Shown: positions 10,812 through 20,672 of the stretch, piece after piece
Numbering within the stretch: the stretch's first letter is position 1
Layout: the number at the start of each line of letters is the position of its first letter
From: Pyropia yezoensis
Taxonomy: Eukaryota; Rhodophyta; Bangiophyceae; Bangiales; Bangiaceae
DNA: 64,000 nt
NCBI GenBank assembly: GCA_009829735.1
Contig: CM020620.1
Location: 9,741,794-9,805,793, forward strand
Direction of reading: 5' to 3'
Notes under the pieces: model-generated
The model's database searches: none
What the model was told of the DNA's origin: nothing
What the model saw: the letters and a program-made list of their open reading frames with translations, nothing else
Position numbers and translations under genes: made by a program

Positions 10812-10878
10812 CTGCATGATATCTGTTGAGAAAGAGACCAGCCAGTGGCATTCGGTCTGACACGATCTCCTCTCCGTA
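10812..10878 (+). repeat. Diverged dispersed repeat, copy 1
   Basis: Shares tgcatgayatctkttgaga, aaagagaccagccagt and gacacgat...cctct in the same order with 12132-12194, with small indels between the blocks. Confidence 0.6.
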
Positions 10879-12019
10879 CAACATATTCCACCCTGCTCGG
10901 CTGTGGCATTCAGCAGCCAGTTGGTGGCCAGCCTGCCGAGACAAACTGCAGAAAAGCGGTTCTGAGATTCCCTATTTGGCTCGTAGTTGCGGTCTTGCAC
11001 TCAGCTTCGAGGCCATCGCCGCGTGAAAGATCAAACGCACCGGTCCGTAGACATCTTCTCTGCTCACACACTGGAACACGTCTCCAAATCTGGAACATCC
11101 CTGGGTGTGCGTTTCCACTTCGTTAGCCCATCGTTTGTGTATTGAGAAACTCCAACGAAGCAGTGCACCACTAGATAGACAGACTAAAGGAACCCTCAAA
11201 AATGCACGTACGTAAGGGAAAGCACTCTCTACGACCTCTTTGTAAAGGTGCAGCGAGTACTCAAGAACCATGTGCGTCTGCACTGCCCAGAGAAAGCGAT
11301 AGAGGTGGTCGACCGTCGCATAGTGCCCAACCAATGCACAACTGTCCATCCACTAGTGTCAGTGTACATACGTGCGAAATCGGTAAATCGACCGCCACTA
11401 CGCCGCAGCAGCGGCAGGCCGCGGCTGCCGCCCAGGAGGCGGCGGCAGTCACCGCGCTGCAGGCGGCGGCGGCGCCAGCCGCGGCGGCGGCGGCGGCGCC
11501 AGCCGCGGCGGCGGTGGCGGCCGCCGCATTGGGGGGCGGTCCGGGGGGCGGCAGGCACCTCCCCGTGTCGGCACCCCCACCCCCACCACCGCCGCTGCCT
11601 CCCCCACCCCCTCGGCCGTCGCCGGCACCCCCACCGGCACCCCCACCCCTATCATCATCGTCGGCCGCTTCGGCCGCGGCGGGGGACCGCAAAGCTGGGG
11701 CGCGTGGCGGCCGCGGCGGCGGCGGGGCGGGCGGGGCGCCCGGCCGCCGCCGCGGCGTCGGCGGTGCTGCCAGCCGCCGGGCGGCGGCTGCGGCGGCTGC
11801 TGCCGCTGCTGCCGCGGCCGCGGCGGGGGGTGGGCCGGGGGCGGCCGCCGCCGCGGTGTGCGGCGGCAGTGGTGGCGAGACCGCGGCGGAGGGGGTGGCG
11901 GCAAGTCCCCCCGGGGCTCCCCGGCGCCGGCAGTCGAAGCAGACCCGCGCGGCGGCGGCAGCGTCGTGGCGCAGGCGCAGGTGCAGGCGGCGGCCGCGGC
12001 TGCGGTGGCGGCGGCGCAC

Positions 12020-12085
12020 GCGCAAGCACAGGCGCAAGCACAGCTGTGCTGCACAGCTGTGCTGTGCTTGCGCCTGTGCTTGCGC
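12020..12085. repeat. Perfect 25-bp inverted repeat (hairpin)
   Basis: The arm beginning GCGCAAGCACAGGCG at 12020-12044 is matched by its exact reverse complement at 12061-12085, with a 16-nt loop that is itself partly self-complementary. A transcript would fold into a strong stem of at least 25 bp. Each arm also contains an internal gcgcaagcaca direct repeat. Confidence 0.85.
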
Positions 12086-12131
12086 TTCACGGGAAGAGGG
12101 GAGGTGGAGGGAGTAGGGGGCCCAAGCTTTA

Positions 12132-12194
12132 ATGCATGACATCTTTTGAGACAAAGGTCAAAGAGACCAGCCAGTTGGACACGATTCCTCTGCC
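12132..12194 (+). repeat. Diverged dispersed repeat, copy 2
   Basis: Second copy of the element at 10812-10878: the same block order (tgcatgacatcttttgaga, aaagagaccagccagt, gacacgattcctct). The sequences beyond the blocks are unrelated. Confidence 0.6.
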
Positions 12195-12780
12195 GCGCGT
12201 GCCATGGCACGTGCGGCACGCGCGGCACGCGTGGCGCTTGGACCTTGCCCGGCACGCGCGGCACGCGCAGCGCTTCCCGCACCCCCCAGATCTGCCCCCA
12301 GGCGCCCCCCCCCTCTAAAACCTCCGTTGACGGGGCTGTACTTCTCGCGCGGGCGCCACGCGCAGGGCACCCCGCCTAGGCACCCCGCCCGCGCCGGCCT
12401 CCCCCTGCCCGCCCGCGTCGCCACCACTCGCCCGCCCGCCACCCGCCGCGTGCCCCCTGCCGCCCGTGGCGGCGGCGCGCCGCCCACCACCGGCGGTACC
12501 CCCCACGAGCCAGCCGGCGTTGGTTTCGGCAGCGCCCAGCCCGCCCCCTCCCCCCTCCCCGCTCAGCGCGGCCGGGGTGCGCCTGCCCGCCCGCCGCCGC
12601 GGGCGCGTTCAAGGTCGCGCTCACGCCCTGTGGGTGCCCCTTTGTGCGTCTGCGTCCCCCTTCCCCGCCTTTCCCCACCCCTCCGCCCCCCAACACGATC
12701 CCTTCCTCTTTCTGTACGCCACGGAGCGATAGCCCCAGTTGCTTCCGTCCCCCCTCCCGCCCCCTGCTCTGCGAATAGCC

Positions 12781-15700
12781 ATGGCAGGAGCGGAGGCGGC
12801 AACGGTGGCCGGTGGGGAGGACCACACCCCCGCCACGCCCCCCTCAGGTGGGGATGATGGCGCGGCGGCGGCCGGCCTTGCCGGCGGCGGGCTGCTGCGG
12901 GTGGACCTGGAGGCGGTCGCCCGCGAGTTGGGCGTCGGCTCTGCGGCGGCACTCCTCGATGCGCTCGCCGTCGAGCCCGACGACCCACCGCCGGTGGAGG
13001 GTGGTCAGGCGGACGGCGGATGGACCGACGGGGTGCACCCGTGGGCGGGCGATAACGGTCCCCCTGCGGCCTGGCTTGACGATGAGGAGGGGGAGGGTGC
13101 AGACGCGGAAGAGGGCGCGGGCGGGGGGGTGCACGCGGAAGAGGGCGCGGGGGGGGGGGTGCTCGTGGGGGGGGGCTTCCCAGAGCCGCTCCTTGGTGAC
13201 TCCACAGGCGGACCCGGGCCGGGCGAGAGGGGGCTTGACCCCACTTCCCCACCGCCGCTGGGCGACTCGTACGGGCCGGGCGGGGCAGAGGGGGGGTGCC
13301 TGCTCCCGGGCGTCACCCCCACGTTGGATGTGACGGCGGCCCCCGCGGCGGGCGCGGTGGCTGCCGTGGATGCCTGGGCGGCTGAACCGGCAGCGGGGGG
13401 CAGCGACGGCGTTGCTTTCTGGGCGGCGTCGCCCCCCTCTCACGGCACCAGTGTCGGGGGCTGCGCGGCTCCCGCCCCTGCCGAGTGGTCCCCGCTGAGC
13501 TCCGCGGCGCTCCAAGGGTGGACCTCCCCAGCTGCTGCACCCGCCGGCGGCGGCGGCGGCTGCGACGTCGGTGGCTGGTGGCCCTGGGCGGGCGGCAGCG
13601 GCAGCAGCGCGGACGCGGCCTTTGGCGCGGGCGACAGCAGCGACACCCTCCCCCCAGCCGCGACGCCCTTGACGTCGGTCCGGGCGGTGGACGCCCCTCG
13701 CTACGGGGCGGTGGGCGCGTCTGCGTGGCGGGCCGAGTGGGTGGACGACCAAACGCTAATGGCCGACTGGGAAGGGGGTGGTGGCGGCGGCAGCGGCGGC
13801 AGTGGCGGCAGCGGTGGCGGCGGTGGTTGTGCTGAGGTGGCAACGCCCCCCCCCGCGCCGGTGTTGCGGAGCAGTTTCTCCCGCCGCACCGTCCGGTATA
13901 GCACGGCGTGGGATACGGGGGCGCCCGACAGCTACGTCGGCACGCCAGGCACGTCCCCAGAGCCACGGCGGCCGTCGCCATTGGCAGTGGAGGTGATTTC
14001 TACAGACGGCGGCGTTGTGGGGGACCTATTTGATGAAGCCCACCTGGCTGCCGGGGAGGCCCTACTGGTGCTGGCAGCTAGCCGCGGTGGCGGCGACGGC
14101 GCCTCGCGGTCGCCCATGATACTCCTGGTTCCGCCACTCCTGGTTCCGCCAGGGCTGGGTGAGGGGGGGGGGACGAACGGCCACCCCGTCCGCCGCCGCC
14201 GACGTCGTTCCCCATCGGCCACATCGGGTGCGTCTGACACAGACGGCTGGTCGTCGGGGGGCAGCTGGTACACCAAAGGAGGGACGGGCTCACGCGGATC
14301 TTCACCCGGACGTCACCCAGCCCACGGCGACGCCACCGCCGGTGGCAACTCGCTCGTCCACGAACGTCTGCGGAGGGGGGGTGGCCGCGATGGCCGCAAC
14401 CTCCCCATCTTCCGAGACCTCCCCGACCTGCCCCCGTTGGCCACCCTCGATGCGTCGTTGCACGTAGACGCTGGAGGCGGTGGGGGTTCCAGGTATGCCG
14501 GCGTTGAGGCGGCGGCGGCGGCGGCGGCTGCGGCATCGCCGTCTGCGCTGACCGCGGGCCGCGCCGCCCCCCCCCATGTGGTCATGAACGTGCGTGCGAC
14601 GGTCAATGGGGCGGGCTACGCGCTCCTTGTTATTGCTGGCGCGGCGGCGGCCCCCCCCGGCTTGGCGGCGCTCACGTCCCCCCCGCTGACAGGCGCCGGC
14701 GCGGCGGCGGGCCTCGCCGCCGCCGCCGCCGTGGTCGTGGCCCCCCTGGCGGCCTATCAGTGGCTGGCGATCCCTGCGCCCGCGCGGGCAGCGGCGGCGT
14801 CGCGTCAGACGGTGCGGTTGCTGGGCGTGGTGGCCGTTGCGGAGGCGGGGTGGGTGGGCGCGTTTTACGGCGCCCTCGACGCGGCGACGGCCGCAGCGGC
14901 CGTCGCAGACTCACCAGCTGCCGTCCTCCTCCGCCTGTGGCTCTTGGCCAACTGCCATGCTGTGCTGGCGGTGGCCGCACTGGTAGCCGGCGGCACCCCC
15001 GTTACGGCCGAGGAGGCAGCGGGGGTGGCGGCCGCGGCGGTAGGGGTGGTGGTACTCGTCGCCTCTTCCGCGGGGGGCGCGGGGGGGATGGCCGCGGCAG
15101 CTGGGGCGCTGGCCGCCTCTGCTGCGGGGGCGGTCTACCTGGCAGCGGTCAAGGAGCTTGCCGCCACGCTCCCGCTGTTTGTGCTGCTCGTGGGCATCTT
15201 TGGGGCGACTGCCGCCATGCTCGCCACAGCGGCCGCGGGCGCGGCGGCCGCTGCGGCGGCGGTGGACCTGGCCGCCCATGTAGGTGGCAGTGGCACGGCC
15301 TTGTCATCGGCAGCCGGGGGGGTGCCGCTCCCCGTCTCCACTCCCTCTGCCGCCGCTGTAACCTCGTTGGTCGCCCGCCTTGCTACTCCCGCGGCCGCGG
15401 GCCTCGTGGCCACGGCTGTGGCGGGCACCGCCGCAGCCGCAGCCGCCCTCAAGCGCCTCCCCGCCGTGGCAGTGGCGGCGGCGCAGGTGGGCGCGCCCGC
15501 CGCCGTGGCCGCCGCCGCCATCGCGGCGGGGGTGGTGCCCCGGCCGCCCGCGGGCGCCCTCGCCGGGGCGGCGGCTTTGCTGGCGGGGGTGTCTCTGTTG
15601 GGGGCCGCCTCCCACCGGCGGGGGGGAACGTTTGATATTGGCGACCACGTGGTGGTGGTACCGCCCCCGTCGTCACGGTCGTTGCGGTCGTCACTGTCGT

Positions 15701-16185
15701 CACGGTCGCCACGGTCGCTGCGGTCGCCACCGCCGCCGCCATCGGCCTTCACTCCGCGCCGTGGGAGGGGGGGGCGCCCTCCCAGTCGCCAACGCGATCC
15801 GCCGCCGCCGGACCGGACGCTGAGGTCGGTGCCGCTGGGGGGGGAGACAGCGGCGGGGGAGCGCGGCTCCCGGAGGAGCGGCCGCGGACGGTGGACGCGG
15901 GAACGGGACCGCCGGCAATCGGGGAGAAGCGGGGGGGTCGCAGGGGGTGGAGGAATTGGGGGCGGCGGTGGTGGCCACCGCCGGGCAGGGGCGGCGGCGG
16001 AAGGATACGGCCGAGGGAGGGAGGTGATGGACACGGTGGGGGGCGCCGGTGGAGCGGCAGCAGGGGGGATGAGTTGGGGCGACGGGTTCGCGAATACGAG
16101 CCCGCGGGGGGGTTCGGGAGCCCCACTCAGTCCGCACGTGGGGCAACGGGATACAGGGACAGGGGGAGCTCCGCTGAGAGGCTGA
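12781..16185 (+). CDS. Large multi-pass membrane protein, probably DMT/EamA-like transporter
   Basis: ATG at 12781 (agccATGGC) opens 1134 codons. The first about 600 residues are Gly/Ala/Pro/Asp-rich and disordered, including a Gly-Ser-Gly tract. Residues about 600-950 are very hydrophobic and divide into roughly ten membrane segments. Short polar loops, for example PVTAEEAAG followed by a Val-rich segment and later AVYLAAVKELAATLPLFVLL, resemble the two-fold repeated topology of drug/metabolite transporters (EamA, nucleotide-sugar and triose-phosphate translocators). The last about 180 residues are Arg/Gly/Ser-rich. The extreme Ala/Val composition may reflect GC pressure, so family assignment rests on topology, not motifs. 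The N-terminal length far exceeds the roughly 300-400 residues usual for this family. Substrate cannot be predicted. Confidence 0.5.
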   Translation: MAGAEAATVAGGEDHTPATPPSGGDDGAAAAGLAGGGLLRVDLEAVARELGVGSAAALLDALAVEPDDPPPVEGGQADGGWTDGVHPWAGDNGPPAAWLDDEEGEGADAEEGAGGGVHAEEGAGGGVLVGGGFPEPLLGDSTGGPGPGERGLDPTSPPPLGDSYGPGGAEGGCLLPGVTPTLDVTAAPAAGAVAAVDAWAAEPAAGGSDGVAFWAASPPSHGTSVGGCAAPAPAEWSPLSSAALQGWTSPAAAPAGGGGGCDVGGWWPWAGGSGSSADAAFGAGDSSDTLPPAATPLTSVRAVDAPRYGAVGASAWRAEWVDDQTLMADWEGGGGGGSGGSGGSGGGGGCAEVATPPPAPVLRSSFSRRTVRYSTAWDTGAPDSYVGTPGTSPEPRRPSPLAVEVISTDGGVVGDLFDEAHLAAGEALLVLAASRGGGDGASRSPMILLVPPLLVPPGLGEGGGTNGHPVRRRRRRSPSATSGASDTDGWSSGGSWYTKGGTGSRGSSPGRHPAHGDATAGGNSLVHERLRRGGGRDGRNLPIFRDLPDLPPLATLDASLHVDAGGGGGSRYAGVEAAAAAAAAASPSALTAGRAAPPHVVMNVRATVNGAGYALLVIAGAAAAPPGLAALTSPPLTGAGAAAGLAAAAAVVVAPLAAYQWLAIPAPARAAAASRQTVRLLGVVAVAEAGWVGAFYGALDAATAAAAVADSPAAVLLRLWLLANCHAVLAVAALVAGGTPVTAEEAAGVAAAAVGVVVLVASSAGGAGGMAAAAGALAASAAGAVYLAAVKELAATLPLFVLLVGIFGATAAMLATAAAGAAAAAAAVDLAAHVGGSGTALSSAAGGVPLPVSTPSAAAVTSLVARLATPAAAGLVATAVAGTAAAAAALKRLPAVAVAAAQVGAPAAVAAAAIAAGVVPRPPAGALAGAAALLAGVSLLGAASHRRGGTFDIGDHVVVVPPPSSRSLRSSLSSRSPRSLRSPPPPPSAFTPRRGRGGRPPSRQRDPPPPDRTLRSVPLGGETAAGERGSRRSGRGRWTRERDRRQSGRSGGVAGGGGIGGGGGGHRRAGAAAEGYGRGREVMDTVGGAGGAAAGGMSWGDGFANTSPRGGSGAPLSPHVGQRDTGTGGAPLRG

Positions 16186-16599
16186 TTGGAAGAGTCGCGC
16201 GGGGGTGAACGCCCCACTCATATCATAACCCTGTGCTGTACAGTACCGTACCGCACACACTCATAGCGTTGCTTCGCGTTGGCGTCTTGCTCATCCTCTT
16301 TTCTTCAATTCAATACAGACGTACTGGTACAGACCAGCCACAGGGTGGAAGACCGGCGCAACCGAAAAGGGCAGCACCCTCCTCGGCCCACGCCGCTCCA
16401 CAAGCGCGCGCCTGACCCCGCCCCGACCCTTGCCTAGACCCAATCCTTCCCCGCCGCCCCCGCACTCAACCCTCAACGTAGTCAACCTCCCAACCCACGT
16501 CACCACCACCAGTCCCTTGGCCCGGAACAGTCACCACCCGTCAGCCGCCAGACGCCGACAGCCAACCGCCAGCCATCTGCTCGTCTTCCCGCCAGCCAC
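16186..16599. other. Short intergenic region between convergent genes
   Basis: Contains the 3' ends of the transporter-like gene (+) and phosphoglucose isomerase (-). About 16215-16330 is AT-richer. No gene seen. Confidence 0.5.
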
Positions 16600-18507
16600 C
16601 TACTCATCCACCACGATGTCTTCAAACGCACACCCGACACTGCCATTAAGGAAGCGGTCCAGCAGCCGTGCAGTGGACACGTTGAAGCTCTCCTTGATCG
16701 GTCGGTTGTGGTAGCGCGTCTGGTTGATCTGCTGCCGCACTTTGATAGCAAGCACCTTGCCCAGCTCGACACCCCACTGGTCAAACGAGTTGATATTCCA
16801 AATAAACCCTTCAACAGCCGTCCGGTGCTCGTACAATGCCAGCAGCTGACCGCAGCTGTATGCATTGCAAATAGGCAGCAGTAGGGACACGGATGGCCGG
16901 TTGCCAAGGAAGGTCACGTGCGGGATGAGCTCCTCCGAGCGACCCTCGGCGCGGCATTCCTCCGCAGTCTTGCCGTTTGCGAGTGCATCGGGCTGCGCAA
17001 AAAAGTTGGCCACCAGCTCGTCGTGGTTGGAGACGGGCTCCCCTTCCTCACAGATGGGGTTCTGAGACTCCATGAAGCCAATGAAATCGCACGGGACGGT
17101 TTGGCCCATGTGGAGGAGCTGGAAGAAGGAGTGCTGGCCATTGGTCCCAGGTTCCCCGAAGTCCACCTCCCCAACCGGGTAGTCCACCAGGTCCCCGTCG
17201 AGCGTCACGTGCTTGCCGTTGGACTCCATGTCCACCTGTTGCACGTGTGCGGGGAACTTGAGCAGGGCCTCTGTGTAAGGGTGCAGCGCGCGGGTGCTAT
17301 AGCCGAGGAACGACATATTCCAGACGCCCAACAGGCCCATCAGAATGGGCAGGTTGCGCTCCATTGATGCCGTCTGCCAGTGCTGGTCCATGGAGCGCGC
17401 ACCTTCAAGGAAACGCTCAAACGAGTCGAACCCATACTGCAATGCAATGGGCAGGGCGCCCACAGAGGAACACACGGAGAAGCGGCCACCGACCCAGTCC
17501 CAAAATGGAAAGACGTTCTCGGGGCTGATACCGAACTCAGATGTTCCCTCCATGTTAGTGGAGCACGCCACCATGTGCTGGGCGACAACCTCGGGGGCGC
17601 GGCCCATCGAATTGCGGAGCCAGTCGCGCAGCGTCTTGGCATTCACCTTGGTCTCCCGCGTGGTAAAAGTCTTGGAGATGACCACCACCACTGTCTCCTC
17701 GGGGTCCAGGTCCCGGGTGTTACGGAGGACGTCCACGGGGTCCACGTTAGAGAGGAAGCGGAGGGTGCGATTGCCGGCAGCCTTGGATGCATCTCGGTCC
17801 GTCTTGAGCGCCTCGTGCACAAAGTCAGGGCCGAGATAAGAGCCGCCAATACCCACAGCAATCACATTCTTAATGACCTTGCCTGTGGCACCCCGGTGCT
17901 CCCCTGAACGCACACGATCGGTGAACGTTCGGATGCGGTCGAGGACGCCCCAAACGTCAGCATTCACGTTCACGCCGTCGACCATGAGGGTGTCCCCCTT
18001 GGCTGCCCGCAGCGCCATGTGCAGCACAGCCCGGTCCTCGGTGGAGTTGATGCGGTCGCCCCGGGCCATGGCGGCCATCTTCCCTGGAAGGTTGGCCGCC
18101 TTTGCCAGGTCAAACAGCAAACGCATCGTGTCGATCGTCACCCGCTGGCGAGCATAATCCAGCGACACCCCGTCGTGCTCGGCGTAGAGGGCCATCGTGC
18201 GGGGCTCATCGGCCAACAGGTCCCGCAGGTGTGACGGGTCAATGACGTCACGTTTGTGGGCGAGCAGCGCCGCCCACTCGGGGGTGTGGGAGATGAGCCG
18301 CGTGGACGGAGGGGTGGGGGGGTTGGGGGAGGAGGAGTCCGACGGCACCGGCTCGGCGGCCACCATCCGGAGGGGGGCACCACCGGCCGGGCCGGCGACA
18401 GCCCATCGCCGCGGCAGTGGCCGGCTCGATGACGTACACCGGACGCGCCGCGTTTGGGGAAGCTGGCGGGCCGCCGGTGCCAACCCGACAAAGGCCATAT
18501 CAGCCAT
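16600..18507 (-). CDS. PGI: Glucose-6-phosphate isomerase, plant cytosolic type with transit-like extension
   Basis: This enzyme interconverts glucose-6-phosphate and fructose-6-phosphate in glycolysis, gluconeogenesis and starch/sucrose metabolism. From the ATG at 18507 it has 635 residues. Both family signatures are clear: DWVGGRFSVCSSVGALP (about 336-352) and FIWNINSFDQWGVELGK (about 565-582). Other conserved blocks include IGIGGSYLGP, SKTFTTRET, FGEPGTNGQHSF, SNHDELVANFFAQPDAL and FLGNRPS. Block by block it follows the plant cytosolic isozyme, not the cyanobacterial-type plastid enzyme. Ahead of the catalytic part are about 70 extra residues, rich in Ala/Arg/Ser/Pro and almost free of acidic residues until a GAPLRMVAAEP segment, which resembles a plastid transit peptide. 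An in-frame extension to 18606 lacks an ATG. The frame is intact and intronless. Confidence 0.95.
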   Translation of the reverse strand: MADMAFVGLAPAARQLPQTRRVRCTSSSRPLPRRWAVAGPAGGAPLRMVAAEPVPSDSSSPNPPTPPSTRLISHTPEWAALLAHKRDVIDPSHLRDLLADEPRTMALYAEHDGVSLDYARQRVTIDTMRLLFDLAKAANLPGKMAAMARGDRINSTEDRAVLHMALRAAKGDTLMVDGVNVNADVWGVLDRIRTFTDRVRSGEHRGATGKVIKNVIAVGIGGSYLGPDFVHEALKTDRDASKAAGNRTLRFLSNVDPVDVLRNTRDLDPEETVVVVISKTFTTRETKVNAKTLRDWLRNSMGRAPEVVAQHMVACSTNMEGTSEFGISPENVFPFWDWVGGRFSVCSSVGALPIALQYGFDSFERFLEGARSMDQHWQTASMERNLPILMGLLGVWNMSFLGYSTRALHPYTEALLKFPAHVQQVDMESNGKHVTLDGDLVDYPVGEVDFGEPGTNGQHSFFQLLHMGQTVPCDFIGFMESQNPICEEGEPVSNHDELVANFFAQPDALANGKTAEECRAEGRSEELIPHVTFLGNRPSVSLLLPICNAYSCGQLLALYEHRTAVEGFIWNINSFDQWGVELGKVLAIKVRQQINQTRYHNRPIKESFNVSTARLLDRFLNGSVGCAFEDIVVDE

Positions 18508-19703
18508 TGTGTGGTTCGGAAAGTAGGAGCAAGGAGGTGCGAAGCCAAAGTGTAGCGGGGTGTCTCTTCTTGGGAACGGAGGGGGGCAAAGAGAGGTTCC
18601 CAGCACTGCTCACGAGAAAAAGAGGCAGCGGGGATGGCAAGCCACGTCGCGTGGGCTACAACCCGATGCGGGAGGATGGAGAGTGAGCCAAGGGGAACAG
18701 TCGAGCCAAGAAAGGGCACCGGCGTGCCGGCAGTGGTCAACGTGACACGAAACCAGCCGACGTCAATGTCCCCCTGGGGACGAAAGGAGGGCGACAGTAG
18801 CACGCACGTACGGCCCTGCTGCAGGAGCGCGCGATGTTGGGCAGGCTTGGGCGCGCGGGCGGGGTGGCGGCCTGATCAGCCTATGTGGTGAAAACACTCC
18901 GGCGGGAGACGCGAGCGCTCACGCAACCAGGCGCGCCGCCGGGGTCACCGACAGCTGGGATCGCCCATGCCCAGCCGACTCGCCCCAAAGATGGTGCGGG
19001 CGCCCGCCAGCGCGTGTTGCGCAGCGGCCGAGGGGGGACCACGCGTGGCTTTGGTGCAGGCCCCCCCATGAATCTTGCAGGATTTGTCGGGCGCTGCTTG
19101 GCAGCCAACCGTCGCAGAAAGATGGCGCAGGGCCGGCCAATGACAACCCATCAACGGGTTCCACGCGCAGCGCAAAAAGAGGAATTGTGCGGGGGAGAGC
19201 TCCAACGCAGGGGCAACGTGGCATCGGGCTGGCAGGATGGCCGTGAACTCCTACTGTACATAAGCATCTACCAGGATGTAAAGCGGCCTTGCCTTTGACT
19301 GCTGAAAACTACGGTGGAGACACCATCCGGCAGCCTCCACCGTGGACTATCTATTTAGATACGCCACAGCCTCCACCGTGGACTATCTATTTACGCCAGA
19401 GTGCGAGTGTGTAAAGCTTAGGCAACACACCAGCAAACTGGGGCGGCGCGCCGGTGCCGCCTCCCCGTTTCCTCAAAGCCCACGGTCTGGAGGGGCTTGG
19501 CAATGTCTCCGCCCGCCGTGACAGATGCCCGCCCCCCGTCTGACCCAGCAGTGGCGGTACGTCAGCCCGGTGGAGATGATGTCCGGAGGATGGGTACGGA
19601 TGCGTGTATAGTGCAACGGTCGGGGCCGGCCAGCAGCAAGGGCCACCCTTGCGACGTCAGCACAGTGAAAGGGGCTGGCGCTCCCAACTCCAATTCCATC
19701 ACG
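18508..19703. other. Intergenic, with a short direct repeat
   Basis: Upstream region of phosphoglucose isomerase and downstream region of the AlkD-like gene. Apart from the tandem direct repeat at 19334-19393 I see nothing definite. Confidence 0.5.
19334..19393 (+). repeat. 24-bp direct repeat, two copies 36 bp apart
   Basis: cctccaccgtggactatcta plus ttta occurs at 19334-19357 and again at 19370-19393, each preceded by cag. Confidence 0.85.
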
Positions 19704-20672
19704 TCATGGATCATCTGGCCGGCGGGACGCGGACCGCCCCCGCCGCGGCGGTGGTTGCCCCTCGCCGGCAGCCCCCCGCCGCCGTTTCCGCGGCGCCACA
19801 CCTTCCGCCGCCGCCGCCACCGCCGCCGCCGCGCCGTGCTCCGTAGTGGGCCGCAGCACTGGGTCGTGCTTGAGTGCCTCCCGACGGGTCAGGGGGCTCA
19901 GGGCGGGGTGGTCGGCCACGAAGGCGTCTACCCACCCCCGGTCAGTGCGGCGGTACTCGCGGAGGGCCCAGCCGACGGCCTTGGCTACGAAAAACTCCCG
20001 CTCAGCGACACAGGAGGACAGCGCGTGCTGCAGCAGGGGCACGTTGGTGTCGGAGCGGCTCTTGAGCTGCGCCAGCACCGCCGTGCGGCGCACCCACACC
20101 ACCTCAGAGGTCAGCCAGTCGCGCATGCACAGGGCGGCGGGGGAATCGCTGCGGTTGCTCCCGGGCGCTGCCGCCGCGGCGGCGGCGGCGGCAGCCAGCC
20201 GCTCGTCGCGTCGGAGCACGTCCCCTACGACGGTGGTGGCCAGGAAGTCCACCACGTCCCAGTGCGCCACCGGTGACAGGAGTTTAGCGTGCACCCACCC
20301 CAGCACCTCGGCGGTCGACGGGGATGGGGTGGGGGAGTCCCCTCGCGGCAGCCACACCCGCTTGTGCATGGCGAGCGCGTCGCAGGCGGTGAGGGGGAAC
20401 TCCCGTTCCGGCGCGCCCGCCCACAACGCGTCGGCGGTGGCGGCCAGGGCGGGCCACCCCCACGCGGCGGCGCCCACTCGGGCCGGCAACGCCCGCAGCG
20501 TAGGGCGCGTCGCCGCTCGGCGGGTGGGGGTGTAAACGCCAAGGGCTGGGAACTTGTGGAGGAGGTAGGCAGACTGGCCGGTCGCAACACGGGGGGATGC
20601 GTGGGGGATGAGGGCGGCCCGCACGTCGGCAAGCACGGCAACGCCCAAGGGCGTGAAGGCGGCGGCGGCCAT
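19704..20672 (-). CDS. AlkD-family DNA alkylation repair glycosylase
   Basis: 322 residues from ATG at 20672. The AlkD family is built of HEAT-like repeats and excises N3- and N7-alkylated purines to start base excision repair. Conserved family blocks are present: HWDVVDFLATTVVGDVL (about 135-152), carrying the expected Trp and catalytic-type Asp; VWVRRTAVLAQLKSRSDTN (about 190-210); and EFFVAKAVGWALREYRRTD followed by LSPLTRREALKHDP (about 225-265), the most diagnostic part. An Ala-rich insert lies between the first two blocks. After the domain there is a basic Arg/Lys-rich tail (RKRRRGAAG) that could act as a nuclear localisation signal or DNA clamp; bacterial AlkD lacks it. No introns are needed. 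I see no targeting peptide at the N-terminus. Confidence 0.88.
   Translation of the reverse strand: MAAAAFTPLGVAVLADVRAALIPHASPRVATGQSAYLLHKFPALGVYTPTRRAATRPTLRALPARVGAAAWGWPALAATADALWAGAPEREFPLTACDALAMHKRVWLPRGDSPTPSPSTAEVLGWVHAKLLSPVAHWDVVDFLATTVVGDVLRRDERLAAAAAAAAAAPGSNRSDSPAALCMRDWLTSEVVWVRRTAVLAQLKSRSDTNVPLLQHALSSCVAEREFFVAKAVGWALREYRRTDRGWVDAFVADHPALSPLTRREALKHDPVLRPTTEHGAAAAVAAAAEGVAPRKRRRGAAGEGQPPPRRGRSASRRPDDP

Larger units (their letters stand above)
10468..12780. other. Intergenic: AT-richer DNA, then low-complexity GC-rich DNA
   Basis: 10468-11360 is AT-richer with no convincing gene. 11400-12000 is GCC/GCG-type low complexity that makes Ala/Pro/Arg frames on both strands and is unlikely to be coding. 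It also holds a diverged direct repeat (10812-10878 and 12132-12194) and a long hairpin (12020-12085). 12300-12780 is a C-rich leader before the next gene. Confidence 0.5.

Noticed and set aside
11202-12139. Ala/Pro-rich frames of about 300 codons on both strands
   Set aside because: The sequence is GCC/GCG low complexity that is open in five frames with no domain or start context.
15135-16217. 360-codon minus-strand frame opposite the transporter-like gene
   Set aside because: Arg/Pro-rich antisense shadow; the + strand frame has coherent membrane segments and a good start context.
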